Shown here: one piece after another, positions 12,646-25,147 of the stretch
Position numbering within the stretch: position 1 is the stretch's first letter
How the letters are laid out: every line of letters begins with the position of its first letter
Source: Schistosoma mansoni
Lineage: Eukaryota; Platyhelminthes; Trematoda; Strigeidida; Schistosomatidae
NCBI RefSeq assembly: GCF_000237925.1
Contig: NC_031498.1
Span: 18,299,004 to 18,363,003 of the forward strand
Direction: 5' to 3'
Length of the DNA: 64,000 bases
The notes under the pieces: generated by a model
Told to the model about the DNA's origin: nothing
The model's database searches: none
Seen by the model: the letters and a program-made list of their open reading frames with translations, nothing else
Program-made: the position numbers and the translations under genes

Positions 12646-13254
12646 TAAAATGATCTTATTGTTAGTACTAGTAAACTCGATCTATTTTATGTATTGAATT
12701 TAACAAATCCTTCTTTATTAAACCGGTATCATGATCATTGCTGTAATTGTCAGTGTCGATTAAACTCGATGTTTTTTCAAAATTTTCACCTTTCATTGAA
12801 GTTAGTCAAAGTGAAAAGATGATTTGCTTGATGCATTAATTGAACAAATGACCTATAATTTATCAGTAAATAAAAAGTAAATTGAAGAATAAATCAAACG
12901 GTCATTTTTATACTGTGAAAATGTACTTTACTTTAGGAGAAAACTCGTTCATAAACTTTCGAGTATATGATACAATGAATTGTCACCGTTGAAAAGAAGA
13001 AAAACATGTGAAACTATTTCAGATCAAGTATGTAACAAATGATCTTATGTGAATATTTAAAATATGAAAATTCTATAATGATATATTTACTAATTGCTAG
13101 AAATGTATTTAATCCATTATTTTTAAGACGATATGAAATCAAAATAAATGTATATTATTGCTTTGATGGATCCATCGTTGACTACGTAGTAATGATATTA
13201 TTTTACACATTTCTTGGGCTTTCAATTACTTATTGATACGTTATGTAATATGTA
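12646..13254. other. AT-rich non-coding sequence between a SINE and a Penelope-like relic
   Basis: The ORF at 13039-13236 is not exon-like. Part of it may be eroded Penelope-like sequence. Confidence 0.5.
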
Positions 13255-14150
13255 ATGTATTATATAGTAATAATCGAAAGTATGTCACTCTATAAGAGAT
13301 ATGTGGACGATATCTTAGTTATCTGTGAAGAAAAAGAAGGATATGAATTGTTTAGTAAATAAACTTAACACTACTCAAAACCACATCAGACTCTCATGCG
13401 AAGAGGAGAAGAACGACTAGCTTTCTTTCTTAGATATACTTCTAAGTAGACGAGGAGATGGCTCATGCAAACAATTCATTTTTAGAAAACCAACGTAAAC
13501 AGGCCAGTACCTAAATTATTATAGTTTTTGCCAGTGCAATACAAATAGGATTTGCTTATTTAACAGGTTTGATCGTATTTGCACAAATGACTTTATTGAT
13601 GATGTTAGGTTGTTAAACAAAACATCAACGGAAAATAGCTATCCCCTTAAATTCATAAATAGATGGGAAGTTCATGGTATAATGAAACCTACTATAGCCT
13701 TGGAATAAAAAAAGCCTGTCCACATCGCCTTACCATTCAGAGGTGATTCAAACAGACTTTTATTGAAACAAAGGCTTAAATTAGTTGTCAACAGGACATA
13801 TTGGGCAGAAAAAGTCATTATCAAGGAAAGAAGAAGGTCCATGCTTCATCCAAAACCTAAACGAAATGAAAATGATTGACTCACATCCCACTGTGTTCAC
13901 CAATTTAAATGTGTGTGGCAACACATACATAAGGAGGAGTAATCGTGATCTCAAAATTAAGGTATGTAAATATGTACCCCAATGGATGCGGAAACAAATA
14001 GAATCAAATGACCCAATAAGAGAGGATGATAAACATCAATCATCCTCTGTTGCCAAACATATAATCGAAACAGGCTATAAGATTGATCTTAACTCGGCTT
14101 TTGTGGTGTTGTATAAAAGTGTAAAAAGTTTATTTAAGCCTTAGCCATAC
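13255..14150 (+). mobile_element. Penelope-like element relic (RT and GIY-YIG parts)
   Basis: The plus strand encodes, with several frameshifts and stops, LYKRYVDDILV (catalytic YVDD at 13300-13311) and SFLDILLSRRGDG, then FIFRKPT and NRFDRIC as in Penelope-like reverse transcriptases. From 13785 an open stretch ends in CGNTYIRRSNRDLKIKV...VAKHIIETGYKIDLNSAF, resembling the C-terminal GIY-YIG endonuclease of these elements. It is 5' truncated and decayed. A different Penelope-like copy lies at 35.7-36.8 kb. Confidence 0.85.
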
Positions 14151-14844
14151 GGAAATTCAAACCCTCTTTGTGTATTCAAAAACAGTTTGTTCTCACCCAA
14201 AACCTACCCTGGTAATATTAGCTTATTAGCCATAGTGATAAGGTTTCAAATTGTTTTCAAATTTTCTTTATTATCTTTGTCTCCTCTTATCTTTTGTTTA
14301 TATATATAAATGTTCTTAACAGGTATATGTATAATCAGATTGTTCGGAATGTATTGCGCTAATATATCACATAGTTCTGGTAACCTTTGTCTTCTTATTA
14401 CACTATCAGAATTTATCAAAGGGAATAATTGCTTTAAATATGAAAAAAATTATTATTAAAGAAACTTTTGTTTCAGTGTAGAAAATTTTCTTTTCTTTGA
14501 CGTCATTTTACTTCCCCTGTACACTGATATTTGTGGTTAATTATGTATATGTTAGTCCATTATAAAATAGAAAAGTACCATCCTTTAATAAACAAATCCA
14601 AATATATGAGTAAACAGAATAATTTCATATAGTGGGTAACTAAAATCTACATCCATCAGATTATTTCAGTGTATATTTGTACATTTCTTTTAAACAATTA
14701 AGGAAAGCGGTAAATATTTAAGTGTTATTATGATCAAAAGACGTTTTCGTTACAAAGATTACCAATATCAGTATGAAAGGTTTACTATGGTAACAAGTTA
14801 AAAAAAAGAGTGGTGGTCCTCAATCGTAGTTTACATTTTACGCC

Positions 14845-14858
14845 TCTCCCTCTCTCTC

Positions 14859-14907
<49 letters not shown>
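14845..14907. repeat. (CT)n then (TA)n microsatellite
   Basis: A short CT tract followed by about 45 bp of pure TA repeats. Confidence 0.95.
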
Positions 14908-14909
<2 letters not shown>

Positions 14910-15180
14910 TGCAGCGGGAATTTTCAAAAGAAAATGTTTTACATTATAAGCGTCCAAGTTTTATCAAAGAGCTTGTTGCTATGTGAAAAACAATCAAAAT
15001 TTATCAATGTTGAATAAATTTCTCGTTACGTATGCTTCAGAATACTATTTAGAAGTTAAGTTTATTATGCACTTAATTTATTAAGTATATTTTAATTGGC
15101 AACGAAAGATACTTGGGATAGAAATGTGTGGTGAAAAAACATGTGTTATTTTTTTAGTGACTAAATGGTTTAGAAGTTAG

Positions 15181-15665
15181 CTGGTCACAAGACCGATGAC
15201 ACTTCTAACAATCAGTGCATGAATTTTTATAGGTACATGGAATGTTCGGACAATGTGGCAAACCGGAAGGACCAGTCAAATAGCTACGGAAATGAAGAGG
15301 TACGAGTTGGCAGTGCTAGGAATAAATAAAGCCCGTCGGTCTCAAGCTGGACATAAAAAATCATATTCGGGAAAGATGCTGATGTACTCCGGTCACGAAG
15401 AAGAAAATGCTCCACACATTCGGGGAGTTGCTTGGATACTGTCCAAAGAAGCACGTAAAGCACTTATTGGATGGGGATCTAATGGATCCAGGATCATCAA
15501 GGCATTCCACAAAAAATGGAAGAAGGGATCACCATGAATGTTATCCAATGTTATCCACCCACCAACGATAGCAATGAAGACATTAAGGATCAGTTTTATG
15601 AGAGGCTGAAATCAATCCTGATCTGCATCCTTTTCTTCAAAAGGAGTAACAGAAGTAAGTAGTTA
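15181..15665 (+). mobile_element. RTE/SR2-like fragment with internal deletion
   Basis: Carries the endonuclease N-terminus ([18 protein letters not shown], ending near NVIQCYPPTNDSNED with a frameshift at about 15530). At about 15620 it passes directly into a version of the element's 3' end (AGGAGTAACAG...AAGTAAGTAG). Almost all of the reverse transcriptase is missing. Confidence 0.82.
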
Positions 15666-16194
15666 GTTGGAAAGTCCACTAAATTTGCAAAAAGCCAAAG
15701 CACAAGTTGATCGACTTCCAAACTGCAGATTGATTCTTTAACTTCAAGTTATTCTGCCTGCTCATGAATTATGTCCATACTGAATTCGATCAGATATAGT
15801 ATAGCTACTATTTGATTATAACTGTTTCTTCACTGAATATCACTTATTAATAAACGAATAAACAACTGGATGCACTGGATAATTATTTTCATAAGGCCAT
15901 AGTTCAACTGTAAATATTAATAAATAGCATTTAAACTGTGAAGATACTTTTTACTTCATGTTGTTAAACTTCGATTTAGTAAGAATTAAACAACTGAAAA
16001 CTAATTAAATGTTAACCAAGATTGTATGTATAAAAAGGATGATTTAGAATTCCACACAAAACTTCATCAACTGACTCAAATTTCTATAATTTTAAGTTAA
16101 TATGTAATGAAGATAATAATTACAGTAAAGTCTATTCAATAACTTAATGGCAAGCAAATTAACGACAATGCTGTGGCTAAATTCTGTCAATAAT

Positions 16195-16490
16195 AATAAT
16201 AATAATCCGAATACTTTCTTACGCCTGTTACCCCTCGTCGAGGAGCATAGGCCGCATACCAGTATTCTCCATCCAACCCTTTCCTGGGCATTCCTTTCCA
16301 GTTGTTATTTATCCTTCTCATATCTGCTTCTATTTCCCGGCGTGATGCGTTCTTTGGCCTTCCTCTTTTTCCGCTTCCCTTCCGGATTCCAAGTTAGCGA
16401 TTGCCTCGTGATGCAGTTTGGTGATTTTCCTAATGTTTGTCCGATCCACTTCCAACGCTAACCAGAAAAAAATAATCCAAATAACTCATT
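16195..16490 (-). mobile_element. RTE/SR2-like 3' fragment joined to an inverted 5' piece
   Basis: On the minus strand 16458-16210 matches the 3' coding end of the element at 2864 (about 5760-6000). It abuts, at about 16458, a plus-oriented piece CGCTAACCAGAAAAAA that matches the 5' untranslated region of that element (2979-2997). Confidence 0.8.
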
Positions 16491-17059
16491 AGATAAAGTT
16501 TTTAGAAAAAAAATCATGAAAGTCGAATATATTGTTTATTTTTCCAAACGTGGATATTATGAATTGGTTTACTCACATGCAAGTCTACTACTACACCTAC
16601 ACAATCGAATCATTTGAATCCTTGAGGATATGTCATATAAACACTGAATAGGTCAAATGAAATTTGAAACTTTTCAATTTAAATTAAATACACTTCTGAA
16701 AGAAATTCGATGTACTTAATTAAGGCCAGTTAAAACTTATGTAAATTTCATTGTAGTGTCAAAAATCATTAAAATTTAAAGTAGTAGATGTGTGAATGAT
16801 TAAATATAAGTTAACATTACCGAAAAAAATATGTAACAATAATAATAGTAAATATATTATGTAAAGGATGATTACATACTATCTCTTTACTAAATAAGTC
16901 CAAATGAACACATAACTACAGAATCGTATCCAGCTGACGAAATGTACGTCTTGGAGTCTGCTGCTAGCCAAATACCAAATATACTAAAACTTGTGACACA
17001 AAACTATTCTAATCGAGGTAACACATTCATGACGCATATGATAACAGGGACCGAACAAT

Positions 17060-17805
17060 TGAATTTACTTGCTTACTTATACCTGTTACCCCCAATGGAG
17101 CATAGGCCGCCGACCAGCGTTCTCCAACCCACTCTGTCCTCGGCCTTCCTTTTTAGTTCTATCCAATTTTCGTTCATTTTTCTCATGTCTGTCTCCATTT
17201 CTCGACGTAATATGTCCTTTGGTCATCCTCTTCTCCTTTGACCTTCAGGATTCCATGTGAGGGCTTGCCTTGTGACGCAGTTGGGTGCCTTCCTCAATGT
17301 GTGTCCAGCGCTTCTTCCTGATTTATCTCCTCCACTGGAATCTGGTTTGTTCTCTCCACAGTAGAATGTTGCTGATAGTGTTGGGCCAACGGATTCAGAG
17401 AATTTTGCATTGACAGCTGTTAATAAACACCTGTATCTTCTAAATCATGGCTTTCGTAGTTCTCCAGGTTTCTGCCCTCATACAGTAGAACTGTCCTGAC
17501 ATTTGTATTGAAAATTCTGATCTTATTGTTGGTTGATAATCAGTTTTTTTGAGTTCCAGATGTTCTTCAGTTGTAAATATGCTACTCTAGCTTTGCCGAT
17601 CCGCGTCTTCATATCTGCATCAGAATCCAACTTGTTCATTGATGATGCTGCCCGGACATGTAAATGTTTTTACATCCTCCAAAGCCTCTCTGTCAATTGT
17701 GATTCGATCGGTGCATGCTGTGTTGTATCAGAGAATCTTGTTTTTCCCTTTGTGTATATTGAGACCTACTGCTGCTTCGTATCTCACATCAGAGAACTCA
17801 AATAA
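17060..17805 (-). mobile_element. RTE/SR2-like 3' fragment, decayed
   Basis: The minus strand carries the C-terminal third of the reverse transcriptase with frameshifts; TKMRIGKARVAYLQL-like and VLLYEGRNLENY-like stretches correspond to about 5330-6000 of the complete element. It begins at 17068 with the reverse complement of the 3' repeat. Confidence 0.83.
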
Positions 17806-18532
17806 CATTTCAAACTCTTAACAGGTAATTTCAATATTGTAGATGATTTTATTCATTCACTCACATTTCAAGTGGTTTTTAGAATCTGAAACTTAAATTT
17901 TAGATCTACAGATTTAACTGAGAGGACATTCGACGGCTTTGGTTGCGATCTCTTAATCTATCGTGAGTGTATACGTCTATAGAGTCGAAATTTTGAGCAA
18001 CACATCTCTCTGAAATCTTTATATATGATTCCATAAGTTGAGAACTAGCATAGTATATACAGTCTCTATCCGATTGATTATAACCACTTTTTTCCATATG
18101 CTCCCGATTGTCTTGCTCAATGCTTCTTATGGTTATCCATTTATTCTATTAACTAATTAGGTAAACAGTATCCTGACTACAAATCATTCTATGAATCTAT
18201 GAATATTTTGAAACAAATCTATTTTCCACAATAGTTACTCAAAATATATGAATATGTGTACTGTAGAAATAATAAATTTATTAATAAGACATCTATTCAG
18301 TCGAAATACTCGCTCTGTAAATTATTGGATGATTACAAATATTATTTATGGGGATGTGTGCACTAAACTATGACAACAATTAGACGAATTCTACGTTGAT
18401 ACATGTTTATGGGAAAAAAATTGGTAACAACGTACCGAAACACTAAGTTAATTAAAACATGATTCATGTTATAAATATTGAAAGCCTATTATTTACGACA
18501 AAAACCATTATTTTTTTGATTGAGATCATGAA

Positions 18533-18775
18533 CCGGTTGATGTTAGACTACCATTGAAAACCTGGAAGCAGTGGACGGTCCTTTCGTTTCATTGTGAGAC
18601 TCCTCCGCTCGCCAGATTAGAACACAGAGCCTTCGGTCTCGTACGAGAACGCTTAACCTCTAGTCCACTGAGCCTGTATCCAACGGTGTTAATGTCTAAC
18701 CTCAACCATGTCAGATAGAGACAGGTATCTACCTCAAACAGTGGAAGATAGTCGCTCAATTTCGTGAATTAAACT
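18533..18775 (-). mobile_element. Hammerhead-type SINE (family B), decayed
   Basis: Minus-strand copy with the tRNA-like section (CAGTGGACTAGAGGTTAAGC) and tail CAATGGTAGTCTAACATCAA. A ribozyme-like core remains at 18567-18613, where CTGAGGAG has become CGGAGGAG. Confidence 0.8.
18567..18613 (-). ncRNA. Hammerhead ribozyme-like core, inactive
   Basis: GAAA and GTCCACTGC survive but the core reads CGGAGGAG instead of CTGAGGAG. Confidence 0.55.
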
Positions 18776-19905
18776 AATACGATGTTATAATTTACTGAAT
18801 CATATGACACTGAGCACATAATAAGAACAATTCATACTACAATTTATTAAGTAAACGTGACAACAACAACAACAACAGAAGAAACAAAAACACCAGGATC
18901 ATATCATTTACAATGATATTGATAGAAATGTTGAAAAAAAACAAAAACCAATCATTATAGTATTAGTAAAAAAGCAATATATATATGCAGAGAGATAGAG
19001 GTTACTGAAATAATGATTAGTGAGATTCCAATCTTGTACTGAATAAGTGATATTGACGATTTCAAAATTGTTCAATAAATGAGATCATTATATCAACACA
19101 GAAATATTTAGATGACAAGAAAGACGGAAACGTAAAGCAACTAAAACGAAAACATTTTAGCTGGGTTATTTTTTTTTCCTTTTTTTCACAATATAGTCGT
19201 ATACACAAGTGAATAATGAACAAAAATTAAATAAAAGCTGAAAAACAATGCGAAAAATGAAACTACCAAACTATCAATGTTTCTTAATAGAAACACTAAT
19301 GGTTTTGTTTATGATCCGTTTATGTTTCATTTAGTGAGTATAAATTATTGAAGTATGAAAAAAGAAAAAAACCGTCAACATAAGTATGGCCATATATGTG
19401 GATATAAATAAAAAAAAATCTACACAAGTGAAATATATACCTAGAAATTAAGTTGTGCATCAAACTATATGGTGATCACAAAGTTAAATAACTCATAGAA
19501 GATAAGAATAAACAATGAAAAATCATATGAAAGTTAGTAATGAAATAAATTCAATAAGGAAGTTAAAAATGTATGTCTATGATGTGTTTCATTTTAGTAT
19601 TCGTTGTAACAATTCTTCATTGATGTGTATTAAGAGAACTGGGAAGCAACAACAAATCAGTTACATAATAACAGTCAAAGTAACATCATTGATGGTAATA
19701 TAAATGATAACTCCATAAAATAAAAGAAAAACATGTTTTATACTCTGAATTGATATGAGGAGAATACAACTGTATCCATTTTGCCTTGTATGAATAAATT
19801 AGAAACGAACACAAAACTGCAACCATATATAGTATGTGTTTGTTTGTTTTTATAAACTAAATTATCAAAGAACTACATTTATATTTTTTGCTTTTCATCA
19901 GCTTT
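18776..19905. other. 3' flank of the drebrin-like gene
   Basis: AT-rich; would contain the 3' untranslated region (19905 downward). No canonical AATAAA on the minus strand was spotted to 19300. Confidence 0.5.
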
Positions 19906-20045
19906 TTACATCATTAATTTAACATAATTAGCTGGAAACAATCCAACTTGTCCATCAGCATTTCGACCAAGCCACCAACCTTCATCAATTTGTTCAATGT
20001 CAAATATATGTTCTTTGGCACGAAATGATAATTCATCATCTTCAT
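19906..20045 (-). CDS. DBNL: Drebrin-like exon 12 (residues 460-505, SH3 domain, stop)
   Basis: A 140-nt terminal exon. It completes the split Asn codon after a TGTAG acceptor and encodes the rest of the SH3 domain: EDDELSF, DEGWWLGRN (the conserved Trp pair) and GLFPANYVKL, then TAA. The match to DBNL/Abp1 SH3 domains is strong, so this exon anchors the gene's identity. Confidence 0.97.
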
Positions 20046-23000
20046 CTACACACAACAGATGATAAATGAATAAAAAAGGAAATGTAAAGATTAATATCGG
20101 AACTATAAGGTTTTGCCAAATCAAGCACCAGATTGTAAGTTTATTATTAAATTATCCAGTAATTAAATAAAATTGTAAATTTATTCATAATTTGTGACGA
20201 GTGCCCATTTCATTTAAAAGTTTTCAAAAAAGCATCTCAATAGTTCTTCGTTCTAATTTAAATAAATAGGTTTCATCGTAAAACTTTATCAATATATGAA
20301 TTACGGTTTCATTATGTCTGAGGAGGACTAATGTTATTTCCTATGGCCCGTCAAATATCACGTGATAAAATCGCCAATCGGAATGCCTACTTCTATGATC
20401 TTGTCACTGTGTTAAATCAATGGCACGTCAACCAGCATAAGCAGCCTTGAGTCAACTCTTGATCCTTATTAGTTCTCTGTACAATAGCATCTTGCCTGAC
20501 CCAGCCCGTTCAGTCCCGAACACAAATTATATCCTCCGCCAGATGAGTAGTATACTTCAGACATACGTGGTTTACATACACACAGACGAAACTGCATCAG
20601 TCCATAAAATGAAAAATAACAATTATACAAGATTAAGCTAAAAGTGGCTGTGAGTATAAGAGACTGTAACCAAAAGATTGGGAATAAATCTACAATGACA
20701 AATAGTATAACAGTAACCAATATATCAAATGAAAGCTTATGGTGAAAGAAATATGAATTATCCAATAAGAATGTATATAGTAATAGTACAGAAATAATTC
20801 TCAGCAGTTAACATTCATTTATTCTTCTTTCGGGTATAACAACGAACATCACTTTGAAATGCTTAACAATACTAATTTTCTTTTAAAATATACTGTAAAT
20901 TTATTCAAAAAAATAAGTCCTATCCAACATTATCTAGGATGTTGAGCTGACGATGAAGACAGTTGCATCAATATATTGCTATACAAAGAGTTAATAAATC
21001 ATTGATGTATATACAGCTAAAAGGTTAAATTAGTTACAGCACAAAAATGAATTAGTTATCTGTATCGTTTAATTTAATCCTCACAAAATTAGTCACTATT
21101 TCAAATCGTAAGAATATAAATATTCTGTATCGTTTTCTTTCATAAATAATAATGATAAGAGAAAACATCTGAAAGCAACTGTTATAAATAGTAGTGACTA
21201 AATACATTATTATAAACTCACTAGCGTTATAATCATATAGACAAACAGCTTTAAGATTTGAATTTCTTTTATTGTGCACTTCCGTGTTAGGCGATGAATC
21301 AATACATGATGAAGCTAGTTTATACATTGAATTCTGTGGTGAAACTGAGTTTTGATGATAAATATTATTGTTACCATTGTTTAACTGTTGCTCAATGTTA
21401 GAGTTTCTTTGATTATTTGAAATATCTGCTATTGGCGATAAAGAAAAAGGAGGTGATGTGGTTTGTTGTTGGGATTGTTGTAAAGACGACTGATGATGAT
21501 GATAACCATTTTGATATGATAACTGGTCTTGACTATTTAAATTATTATTAATATCAGACTAGAAGAAAAATGGCAAAGTAAACATTTAGTTTCTATATGA
21601 CAATGAACGATAAAAATGTATACATGTACAGCAATAAAAAATATACTCTTTAAAACTATAATTTTAATTTGCTAAACCAATTTATTTTCTAAATAAGTTT
21701 TAACTGTCCAGAATCAACAGTAGAGCGTAGTCTTGTACTTTGTATAATATACACGGTTACAATCTATGGGATTATTATCCGATTATATAATACGTAACTA
21801 TCTAGCAGATCATAGTCACCAGTACGTCTGTATAACCAGTTTTTTTAAAATACATGATGTGGCTTCTGAGTTTATATTTTACAATGGTCACTAATATAAA
21901 TGAAACTCCCATCGTTAATATGATGGATGGTGAGTAGTTCATTACTAGGAAGAAACGGCCATCCAGTGCTCCCAGGTTTTCAATAGTTGTCTAACAGTGA
22001 TCGATTAATGATTTTAATGTAAAAGTGATACTGAAGCTGAGTTCGCGATGGGCAGTTTACCCGAAAGAACTTTTATTTGTGATTTTTGAAACTTATCAGA
22101 TATATGTTGTCATGAGCAATAATTTGTGTATAAAATAATGCCTAAAGCAGCAATGTAATACTAAAACATACTTAAGACAGTGTTATATTTGGAAACTATG
22201 CCCTAGAATGAGCCAAACGAACTTATATGCATCCGGGTAAAAACTCATCGAAAAAGTATAAAAACAAAACTAGATTGGTTATTTTGCTGTAAGTATCATT
22301 TCAGATAGATTTTTGGAGTAAAATAATTATTAGACATAAATGTACGAATTCAAAGTATTTTTTTCATATCAAAGGAGATTAGTGGAAGATTGAACTTTAA
22401 GAACTATCGTACGGGAAATTATTACTTATATATTCTTGCATAAATATTAGACACTTGGATTATTGTATCTTTATATTCTCCTAATCGTTACCTTTTGGTT
22501 AACCAGTCTAGCAGTCTGTTTGAATATCTGGGCTACCTGTGCGTGCTATCTAGATATTTCAATGTTATCTAATTTTGTTTGTTCTAACACATCATTATGT
22601 CTATTCATCGCATAACCTATTCAGGCGCGTTTATGAAAACTTCACGGCCCTTCGCTATACAAGTAACAAAAAAGTACAATTAGAGACATCATGGTGGCTA
22701 GCAGTATGCATTGAAAAGAATGAACATTATTCAGATGTCGATTCCTGAACTGCTAACACACAACTGGCGATCACTCAATAATTATCGTCAGGTTCGGTCA
22801 AGAAATAAGAAAAATAAACTTGTTGCAATACTATGTGCTGAGAATTCTATGTTGTTCCAAAAAGTAAATATTGAATAAAGCCATTACTAATAACAATAAT
22901 CTGCATATCGTTGATATAAGTTTTATCATAACAGACTTATCACTAAAATATTATTTCCCTGGTATTCCCTTCTAATATCACTTATGGTTGAATTTTTCAT

Positions 23001-25088
23001 ATATTGTTGTTTTTTTGTTGCTATTCAGTAGGATATCCGAGGTACACATTATGTGAGTTTTAAGTCATGATTCAATAATGTACGGGAAAAGATTATTCTT
23101 CTTGTTATCTTCGTCTCCTGACTGAACACTGGGTTGGGAGCTACTCGACGACCAACAGGCGTTGGTCGGAGCGCAATGATTTAAATGCAGCTTGAAGTTC
23201 ATGTTTTTATAAGGATATAGAATTTTTATATATGATCAAACGCTGACAAATGTTTAGCCTTAACAAACACAATATATATCAATGAAGCGGTCAGAAACTA
23301 TTTAAAATACACATTATATTCAAGTTATTGGCTCAACATGAATCTATAAGAAACATTACCTTTTCATTTGTTGATGATAAAGTATTTGAATTATTCGCGG
23401 CTTTAATAGAACGAATTTCCGACTGAACATCTGGTCGTTTATAATTAGCACCCTATGGAAAGATAATTAAACAATAATAATATAATAAAAAAGTAGTTTC
23501 TCTCTACATGGACCCATAAAACAGGTAATTAATAGAATATAATGAATGAAAGCAGGCTAGTACGGAAGGCATGAACATCTATGCAGAAATTTTCCCAAAT
23601 AAGATAAACAAAACCCTAGATTTCATCACCGGATAACTGATATGCTAGTCAAAATAGGCTAGGCAACTAATATATCAAAATATATCATAGTAGAAAAGTA
23701 TCCATTGTAATACAAAATACGTTTTAAATCTTTTTTAGAAAAATCGGATAACACCGCTGAAAATTTCAATGAATAGCTTTGTTTACTAACTTTAACTCCC
23801 AGGAAATGATTACGGTAGTGGTAAGGAGACTAAAACCCAGACTGAGTTGTGATATGTAGAACACATCTACGTCTAACATTGAAACCCCACATGTTGTTAT
23901 GATAAGTGATTTGAAATTAATCCTAATATGATTACGGAAACTAACATTTGAAAGGCTTTGTTGCATGCACTGAAGGTTCTGCAATTACCATAGGTTGATT
24001 TACATCCATTTTCATAAACTAAAATGATTAGGGATCAAGACAAGTGTAAAACTTTCGCGTCCCGTAGTCCAGTTAATATTTCAATTAAACTAACTGAACA
24101 TTCCTAGTCGCTTTCCCTAGATACTCCTGGAATTATTCCCAGATACTTTTTTTGTTTCAGACCTTAAGATGGCCAAATTTAAAGTCCTATGCGCGTTAGG
24201 ATCTGATTGTGGGCGACTGGAGTGTAACCAATCCAGTTAAATTGTTTTTCAGTGTTGCGACGACGTTTGAGGTTAATATTAACCAAACTCCTTTTTGTAT
24301 CTCTTACGTCCGTTGAAGTGAACCACAGACGTGTCTTCGCCTTCGCTTTCACAACTCACTACCAGTGATTGGTGTTTGATTTGCACTCAGAGAGTTTTCG
24401 TTTTTCGTCTATACTGGAGCCTGCTGATATGAATCTCCAGGTATCAGCCGAAGACTTATAAGTTGCACTAGTCTATATTTTACAGGTTGGACTGTCACGA
24501 AGAGAGGAATACTAAAAGGTGTAGTAATTTGCAGTTGTAGAATACAGAAGGAAATTTATTCGAGAAAGAACTCGGTTGAAAACCGAACACGATTGCTGCT
24601 TCATGGAGGTAATTACTGAACTTTGGACTCAAACATGTTCTTTCGCAATGAAAATATACAGTGTTTCTATCTCATTCAACTCAACTATTTGTAATTTAAT
24701 TCATTCTGCATAATAGTGCTACACTCTTCACACTGAAGCAGTCAAAATGAATTATAACTGACTGAAAATCCATTTGAATCTGATGTAGACTTCAAGTTAA
24801 CAGTCCGTCAGATAATAAAAAACCATATGGCTTATTAAAATAAAACTGGTAATGTTGGTAATATTGGAAGTAACTTTTCATGAATGAGTGAATTGTCTTA
24901 GCAGTTGCGTAAAATAAAACATTAAGGAATAACTAACAAAGTTCAGTGAAAAAGTAAAACTTACAACAGGTTCACTGTTATCGAAGACAGATTCTTGAGG
25001 CTGTTTACATGCACGAGCTGCCAAAATTTCAGCTCTTGGGTCTTGCTTCTTATAACATGTGCCCTAAATCCCATAAGATAAAGATAAA

Positions 25089-25147
<59 letters not shown>

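Noticed and set aside
20320-20760. Possible extra exon or LTR in intron 11
   Set aside because: Locally GC-richer, but neither strand gives an open frame with proper splice sites and no LTR ends could be defined.
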